From CAIWXH01 sp964555675 (GTDB lineage Bacteria; Chloroflexota; Chloroflexia; Chloroflexales; Chloroflexaceae), in contig CAZKTU010000165.1 in NCBI GenBank assembly GCA_964555675.1, positions 1 through 14,738 of the forward strand: a stretch of 14,738 nt of DNA. The letters run 5' to 3'. The translations under genes were made by a program, and so were the position numbers. Shown in pieces: positions 1 to 3,711 of this stretch (the first letter of the stretch is position 1; the number at the start of each line of letters is the position of its first letter). The notes beneath the pieces were generated by a model. The model made no database searches. It had not been told where the DNA came from and was given only the letters and a program-made list of their open reading frames with translations.

Positions 1-5
1 TATTT

Positions 6-33
6 GCGAGAGGGCCGCCGCCGGCCCTCTCGC
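6..33. repeat. Perfect 12-bp-stem hairpin
   Basis: The arms at 6-17 and 22-33 are exact reverse complements, with a four-base CCGC loop. The stem is almost pure G+C and has no T-run on either side, so it does not look like a standard intrinsic terminator. It lies about 400 bases beyond the stop of the serine hydrolase gene and is one of several GGCC/GGGC-centred palindromes in this gene-free stretch. Confidence 0.7.
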
Positions 34-44
34 GCTCTCCCGCG

Positions 45-63
45 CCAGGGGCTGCGCCCCTGG
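45..63. repeat. Short perfect palindrome, 8-bp arms
   Basis: CCAGGGGC (45-52) and GCCCCTGG (56-63) pair around a TGC loop. The core GGGCTGCGCCC resembles the other GGGC-loop-GCCC elements at 301-321, 400-420, 1722-1747 and 1887-1908. It may be a REP-like element or an RNA hairpin. No function can be assigned from sequence alone. Confidence 0.6.
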
Positions 64-105
64 ACCCCATAAAGAGCTAGCTTTGCTGTGCCGCAGGCCC
101 TACTA

Positions 106-258
106 TCATGCCGCCTGGGAGCTGCAGACGGGGCGCCATGGCGCGGGTGGGCCCCTGCTTCATAGCGCCGATACGCCTGTTCGCCCTTGCTCGGCTCGCC
201 CGGTCATGCCGCCTGTCAGCTACCCCATCATCCAACCTGCAGCTCCCAGGCGGCATGA
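106..258. repeat. 153-bp segment bounded by perfect inverted repeats (MITE-like candidate)
   Basis: Bases 107-127 and 237-257 are exact 21-bp reverse complements, and the match extends to 22 bp with T106/A258. Twelve bases of the left arm (TCATGCCGCCTG, 106-117) recur in direct orientation at 214-225 just inside the right arm. A 12-bp palindrome, GCGCCATGGCGC, lies at 133-144. The roughly 110-bp centre has no convincing reading frame. This architecture fits a miniature inverted-repeat element or a long-range RNA hairpin. I see no clear target-site duplication, and the mobility reading is inference. Confidence 0.5.
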
Positions 259-300
259 CCGCACAGCAAGGTGGGCTGGCACAGCCGGCTCTTTCTGGGT

Positions 301-321
301 TCGAAGGGCGAAGCCCTCGCG
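301..321. repeat. 21-bp palindromic repeat unit, copy 1
   Basis: This unit has an AGGGC-GAA-GCCCT core and is repeated at 400-420 with a single base difference (A311 versus C at the matching place). Two near-identical copies 99 bp apart in a non-coding stretch indicate a small repeat family rather than chance. Confidence 0.6.
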
Positions 322-330
322 GCGGGTGGG

Positions 331-362
331 TGTGGGAGGGCCTGGCGGCAGGCCCTCCCACA
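331..362. repeat. Perfect 14-bp-stem hairpin
   Basis: Bases 331-344 and 349-362 are exact reverse complements around a GCGG loop, giving the strongest hairpin in the window. It starts about 75 bases beyond the serine hydrolase stop (436) in the direction of that gene's transcription. It could stop transcription or protect the 3' end, but the expected U-run is missing. Confidence 0.65.
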
Positions 363-399
363 GAAACAGGGTGGCAGGGCTCGACCCTAGAAGGCGGGC

Positions 400-420
400 T
401 CGAAGGGCGCAGCCCTCGCG
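400..420. repeat. 21-bp palindromic repeat unit, copy 2
   Basis: This is the second copy of the unit at 301-321, with one mismatch and an AGGGC-GCA-GCCCT core. It begins 15 bases beyond the stop codon of the minus-strand serine hydrolase, so the transcript should contain this hairpin. Confidence 0.6.
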
Positions 421-435
421 CGGGAGCCGGAGCCC

Positions 436-1653
436 CTATCCGAGCGCCAGGCGCGCAAGCTCGTCGGCGATTGCGTAGACGTTCGCGTAGTAGTCGTTGC
501 TGAGCACGACGATCGTGAGGCCGAGGTCGGGGTAGCGCCCGAACCAGGTCGCCGCGCCGCTCATCGAGCCGGGGTGGTAGACCAGGCGGTTGGGCCCGCG
601 CTGCTCGATCATCCAGCCCATGCCGTAGCGGCCATTGCCCGGCGTGACCATCTGGGCGGCCAGCTCGGGCGGCAGCAGGGCCCCCGTGTCGAGGGCCAGG
701 GCCAGGCGGTTCAGGTCCTCGACCGTCGAGTAGAGGTCGCCCGCGCCGAAGAGGTTGCTGACGTCGAGCGGGATGTCGAGGGCGCCGCCCGCGTAGCCGC
801 GCGTCCCCTCGAGGGGGCCGAAGTCGCCCGGGTCGAGGCCCGTATCGGCCATGCCGAGGGGCGCGAAGATCTCGTCGCGCATGAAGTCGGCGTAGGCCCT
901 GCCCGAGGCCCGCTCGATGATCAGCCCCAGCAGCACGTAGTTCGAGTTGCTGTAGTCGTAGAGCGAGCCGGGCGTGAAGCCCAGGGGCATGTCGCGGAAG
1001 CGCGCCACTAGCTGGTCGGGCGTGGCGGGCTGCTGCTCGTAGGTCACGAAATTGGCGAAGTCGGCCAGATCGGCGATGCCCGAGGTATGGCGCAGCAGGT
1101 CGGCCACCGTCACCGGCCCCCAGGCGCCGCCGCACGGGCTCAGGTAGTCGCAGATCGAGGCCCCCAGGTTGAGCTTGCCCTGGTCCGCCAGGCGCAGCAC
1201 GCCGATGGCCGTGAGGGGCTTGGTCACCGAGGCCAGCCGGAAGCGCGTCCCCGCCACGGCCGGGATGCCCTCCTCGCGGTTGGCGAGGCCGTAACCCTGG
1301 CTCAGCAGGATGCGGCCCTTGTACGAGACCAGAGCGGCGCCGCTGAAGGCGCCCTGCTGGGTCAGGCTCGCCAGGTAGGCGTCCATCTGGGCGACCCGCG
1401 CCTGGACCTCGGGGGGCAGCTGGCCCGTCGAGGCCGGCGCCATCATGGCGGCCAGCGGGGGCGAGGCAGGGCCGCCCGCGCCGCCGGCCACGGCCAGGGC
1501 GGGCGTCACCGTCGGCAGCACAGTGGGGCCGGCGGCCGGCGTGGGCGCCGCGATGAAGCCCGAGATCCCCGGGCTGCGCCCCGGCGCGCTACATGTGGTG
1601 AGCAGGACCAGCAGGCAGAGGGTAAGCCCCGCGGCTCGGGCGAGGTGACGCAT
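436..1653 (-). CDS. Serine hydrolase of the beta-lactamase/PBP fold, secreted lipoprotein
   Basis: This 405-residue protein is probably anchored outside the membrane. Residues 1-20 form a signal peptide with the lipobox-like LTTC, Cys21 being the lipid site. A Pro/Ala/Thr-rich linker runs to about residue 80, followed by a class C beta-lactamase/transpeptidase-like domain. The active-site signatures are visible: SVTK at 142-145 (nucleophile Ser142), YSN at 234-236, and HPG at 360-362 in the place of the KTG/HxG box. These fit D-aminopeptidases, esterases and PBP4*-like hydrolases as well as beta-lactamases, so the substrate is unknown. ATG at 1653 is preferred over an in-frame start 14 codons upstream because GGAG sits 5 bases before it and the signal peptide then begins correctly. 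The gene is transcribed alone, from a TACAAT box at 1687-1692. Family assignment is firm; resistance should not be inferred. Confidence 0.9.
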   Translation of the reverse strand: MRHLARAAGLTLCLLVLLTTCSAPGRSPGISGFIAAPTPAAGPTVLPTVTPALAVAGGAGGPASPPLAAMMAPASTGQLPPEVQARVAQMDAYLASLTQQGAFSGAALVSYKGRILLSQGYGLANREEGIPAVAGTRFRLASVTKPLTAIGVLRLADQGKLNLGASICDYLSPCGGAWGPVTVADLLRHTSGIADLADFANFVTYEQQPATPDQLVARFRDMPLGFTPGSLYDYSNSNYVLLGLIIERASGRAYADFMRDEIFAPLGMADTGLDPGDFGPLEGTRGYAGGALDIPLDVSNLFGAGDLYSTVEDLNRLALALDTGALLPPELAAQMVTPGNGRYGMGWMIEQRGPNRLVYHPGSMSGAATWFGRYPDLGLTIVVLSNDYYANVYAIADELARLALG

Positions 1654-1686
1654 AGGTGCTCCGGGGTCCGTGGCGGTATGGACCCT

Positions 1687-1692
1687 ATTGTA
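1687..1692 (-). promoter_or_regulatory. Candidate -10 box (TACAAT) of the serine hydrolase
   Basis: On the minus strand TACAAT lies 33 bases before the ATG at 1653. There is no good -35, since the expected place reads CACACA. The same hexamer occurs at a similar distance before three other genes in the window, which supports it. Confidence 0.5.
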
Positions 1693-1701
1693 CACGAGAC
1701 G

Positions 1702-1721
1702 CGCATGTTTGTGTGCATGCG
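1702..1721. promoter_or_regulatory. Operator-like dyad over the -35 region
   Basis: CGCATG (1702-1707) and CATGCG (1716-1721) form a perfect 6-bp dyad with an 8-base spacer. It is centred where the -35 of the TACAAT promoter at 1687-1692 should be. Placement suggests a regulator site, perhaps for an activator given the missing -35. No regulator is identifiable. Confidence 0.3.
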
Positions 1722-1747
1722 AAAGGGCGCAGCACTCTGCGCCCTTT
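1722..1747 (-). terminator. Terminator-like hairpin downstream of the YccF gene
   Basis: AAAGGGCGCAG (1722-1732) and CTGCGCCCTTT (1737-1747) form an 11-bp stem with a four-base loop. The flanks give TTTT on the plus strand and TTTC on the minus strand. On the minus strand it could end the transcript from 1937-2356, about 190 bases past that stop, and insulate the serine hydrolase promoter. The short U-runs keep this tentative. It also belongs to the GGGC/GCCC palindrome family. Confidence 0.4.
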
Positions 1748-1748
1748 T

Positions 1749-1936
1749 ACCTACTGGGAGGGTCGCAGAGAGGGCAAGCCCTCCCTGAAAACCCCCTCTT
1801 CCGTCCTACGCCATGCCGCAAGCATCGCTTGCGAGCATATAGTACTCCGTCCAAGCAAAGCTGACGGGTAGCCCCGCCACCTGTTAGGGCGCACCCATGG
1901 CTGCGCCCCACCCCGCAGGGTAGCCCGGCCAGTCTA
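1749..1936. other. Gene-free spacer with three palindromes
   Basis: No credible gene is present. The spacer holds GGGAGGG/CCCTCCC arms at 1756-1762 and 1779-1785 enclosing the smaller GAGGGC-AA-GCCCTC. It also holds CGCAAGC-ATC-GCTTGCG at 1817-1833, and GGGCGCA/TGCGCCC at 1887-1893 and 1902-1908. The last begins about 30 bases past the YccF stop and could be an alternative 3'-end hairpin. AGCTTTGCT (minus strand, within 1855-1863) is also found at 79-87, a hint that the two spacers share a diverged repeat. Confidence 0.5.
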
Positions 1937-2356
1937 CTAGCTGCGGGCCAGGGTGACCACCGCGGGCACCCGGTCGAACATCCAGAAGCCGACGGGCAGG
2001 CCGATGATCACGGTGCAGAGGGCCCAGGCCACCGTCATCCAGAGGGCGCTCAGCCACCAGCCCACCAGCACGAACCAGAGGGCCCTGATGATGAAGGGCT
2101 GCTGCGGCACCTCGGCCCTGTAGACCTCGCCCGCCGAGCTGACCACCAGGTCGCCGCGCTGGGGGCGCAGGGTCGTCACCTGCGGCAGCCGGTTCAGCAT
2201 CCAGAGGCCCAGGGGCAGGCCGATAATCGTCACACAGAGCACCCAGGCTACGCTGGCCCAGATCGCGCTGAACCAGAGGCCAAAGACCAGAAAGTAGAGC
2301 GCCCGCAGCAGCAGGTTGGGGCCGCGCTCGGTGCGATAGACCGTCGTTGTGGACAT
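1937..2356 (-). CDS. YccF-family inner membrane protein
   Basis: This 139-residue integral membrane protein is built from two homologous halves, about residues 13-65 and 87-137. Each runs LLRALYFLVFGLW.., AxVAWxLCxxIIGLPxGxWMxxRxPxVxTL, i.e. two membrane segments per half joined by a short hydrophilic stretch. This duplicated YccF domain is the normal form of the family; E. coli YccF is of similar length. The molecular function is unknown. The gene follows the lipoate-transfer gene by 57 bases on the same strand, and the gap contains a GGCCCGGC/GCCGGGCC hairpin. The ribosome site is weak (GAGG about 9 bases upstream of the ATG). Identification is confident from the GLPxGxWM motifs. Confidence 0.88.
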   Translation of the reverse strand: MSTTTVYRTERGPNLLLRALYFLVFGLWFSAIWASVAWVLCVTIIGLPLGLWMLNRLPQVTTLRPQRGDLVVSSAGEVYRAEVPQQPFIIRALWFVLVGWWLSALWMTVAWALCTVIIGLPVGFWMFDRVPAVVTLARS

Positions 2357-2381
2357 GCTCGATTGCCTCGCTTCATTGTCT

Positions 2382-2403
2382 GGCCCGGCGCTCTTGCCGG
2401 GCC
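2382..2403. repeat. 8-bp-stem hairpin between lipoate-transfer and YccF genes
   Basis: GGCCCGGC (2382-2389) and GCCGGGCC (2396-2403) pair around a six-base loop in the 57-base gap. No U-run follows in the direction of transcription. It may attenuate or process the transcript between the two genes. Just past it the minus strand reads GACAAT (2375-2380), a possible weak -10 for the YccF gene. Confidence 0.4.
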
Positions 2404-2413
2404 CTTCTGAGCA

Positions 2414-3274
2414 CTATGACGACGGGGCGGGCGGTACTGTTGCGCCCGGCTCGAGCGCGGCATAGCGCGGCAGGGCGGCGCGGGCCGCCGCCAACTCGTC
2501 GGCGCGCCAGGGGGCGGGCGCCAGCGCCACGCCGTGGCGACGGGCCAGGGCCGCCGCGAACGCCCCCATGATCGCCGCGGGCGAGGGCGGCGCCGGCAGC
2601 AGCTCGTCCAGCCCCGCCACCCGCCCGGCCAGGGCCGCGGCCGTAGCCTCGCGCTCGGCCGGCGGCAACCGCAGCAGGGCCGCCAGCTCGGCCCCGGGCC
2701 AGTGAGCGTAGAGGCCAACCTGGAACAGAGCGCCCGCCCTGCGCCGAATCTGCGAGAAGCCCACCAGCTTGCGCCCCCCCGCCAGCACCTCGTAGGGCGA
2801 GCGCCCGCCAAAGCAGGCCCGTCGCGCCAGCGGGTCGGCCGCCCTCGTATCGGCGCGGGCGCTCGGCACGTCGATCAGTTCGGCGTCGATGCCGAGCCCC
2901 CCCAGGGCCTCGGCCCAGACGGCGCCGAGCCAGGCGTAGGACTCGCTCACGTCGGACAGGTAGAGCGGGTGGCCCGGCGGCAGCGCAATATCCTGCATCA
3001 AAAAGCCCGGCACGAACAGCACCGCCGTGCCGCCCGAGGCGCGCCGGTGCAGACTGCCGCCGGCCGCGACCACCGCGTCGCCATCAACCTCGTGGGGTCG
3101 CTGGCCCGAGCCGATCACCAGGGCCGGCCGCCGCGCCCCGTACCAGCGCACCCCCGGCCGCGCCTCCTCGGCCAGCCCCGCCAGCAGCCCCTCGGCCGCC
3201 GCCAGCTCCTCGCCCGCCGACGCCTCGCTGTAGGGCAGCAGGCGCCACTGCTCCGCCAGAGTGCTCATAACCAT
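2414..3274 (-). CDS. Lipoate/octanoate transferase or ligase of the LplA/LipM fold
   Basis: This 286-residue cytosolic enzyme belongs to the biotin/lipoate A/B ligase superfamily and attaches lipoyl or octanoyl groups to the E2 and GcvH carrier proteins. Family signatures are the acyl-binding loop RRASGGTAVL (77-86) and the block ACFGG..YEVLAGGRKLVGFSQIRR (153-178). Lys169 in GRKLVG matches the conserved lysine. Cys154 in ACF sits where LipM-type octanoyltransferases carry their acyl-thioester cysteine, so octanoyl transfer from ACP is as likely as ATP-dependent lipoate ligation. Residues 205-286 look like an accessory C-terminal region and end in a Pro/Ala tail. Two in-frame ATGs (3274, 3268) compete; GGGAGGGG lies about 14 bases before the first, and TACGAT (3277-3282) abuts it, so a nearly leaderless transcript is possible. 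It lies 48 bases after the alkyltransferase-like gene. Superfamily is sure, exact reaction is not. Confidence 0.85.
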   Translation of the reverse strand: MVMSTLAEQWRLLPYSEASAGEELAAAEGLLAGLAEEARPGVRWYGARRPALVIGSGQRPHEVDGDAVVAAGGSLHRRASGGTAVLFVPGFLMQDIALPPGHPLYLSDVSESYAWLGAVWAEALGGLGIDAELIDVPSARADTRAADPLARRACFGGRSPYEVLAGGRKLVGFSQIRRRAGALFQVGLYAHWPGAELAALLRLPPAEREATAAALAGRVAGLDELLPAPPSPAAIMGAFAAALARRHGVALAPAPWRADELAAARAALPRYAALEPGATVPPAPSS

Positions 3275-3322
3275 AGATCGTATCTACACCCCTCCCACCA
3301 CGGCCCCGCACACGGGGCGGCC

Positions 3323-3709
3323 CTAAAACAGCCCCAGCTGCTCGACGTCGTCGCGGGGCGGCAGGGGTGTGCAGCTGTGCTCGGCGCACCAGGCCGGGTC
3401 GGGGCCGCGCCAGCGGTGGCGGGGCATGATCACCCGATCCTGCTCGTCGAAGGCCACGCCCTCGCCCGCGAGCAACTGGCGCTGCGTCAGGCCGCGGGTG
3501 CTGATCGTGCCGTCGCGGCTGACCACGCGCTGCCAGGGCACCTCGGCCTCGCGGGGCCCCAGGTCGCCCAGGGCGTAGCCGACGGTGCGCGCGTCGCAGC
3601 CGCCGCCGACGATGGCGGCGATGTCGCCGTAGCTGCTCACCTCGCCGGCGGGGATCTGCCGCACCACCCGGTAGATGCGCTCGGAGAGCGCGGGGCTCGG
3701 CTGGGTCAT
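3323..3709 (-). CDS. Alkyltransferase-like protein (ATL), MGMT C-terminal domain without the acceptor Cys
   Basis: This 128-residue protein has the DNA-binding domain of O6-alkylguanine-DNA alkyltransferases. The helix-turn-helix with its arginine finger is recognisable as DARTVGYAL (39-47, Arg41). The reactive PCHR motif reads PWQR here (58-61), with Trp59 in the place of the methyl-accepting Cys. This marks ATL proteins, which bind alkylated guanine and pass it to nucleotide excision repair instead of repairing it directly. The C-terminal tail carries WCAEHSC (Cys108, His111, Cys113), a possible metal-binding cluster of unknown role. ATG at 3709 is chosen over a GTG two codons upstream because GGGAGG ends 5 bases before it. 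The glycosyltransferase stop TGA lies within that gap, giving TGA-GC-ATG coupling. Assignment is firm. Confidence 0.92.
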   Translation of the reverse strand: MTQPSPALSERIYRVVRQIPAGEVSSYGDIAAIVGGGCDARTVGYALGDLGPREAEVPWQRVVSRDGTISTRGLTQRQLLAGEGVAFDEQDRVIMPRHRWRGPDPAWCAEHSCTPLPPRDDVEQLGLF

Positions 3710-3711
3710 GC

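Noticed and set aside
301..420. CRISPR array suggested by the two near-identical 21-bp units
   Set aside because: Only two copies are present, 78 bp apart, with an unrelated hairpin between them and no cas gene in the window.
83..503. Plus-strand frames in the left spacer
   Set aside because: They are Arg/Pro/Ser-rich, run over the hairpins and inverted repeats, and show no homology I can recognise.
436..1653. Calling the serine hydrolase a beta-lactamase resistance gene
   Set aside because: SxxK, YxN and HxG are shared by many esterases and peptidases, and the HPG form does not identify beta-lactamase activity.
1937..2356. Internal duplication of the YccF protein as a novelty
   Set aside because: Two tandem copies of the domain are the normal form of the family.
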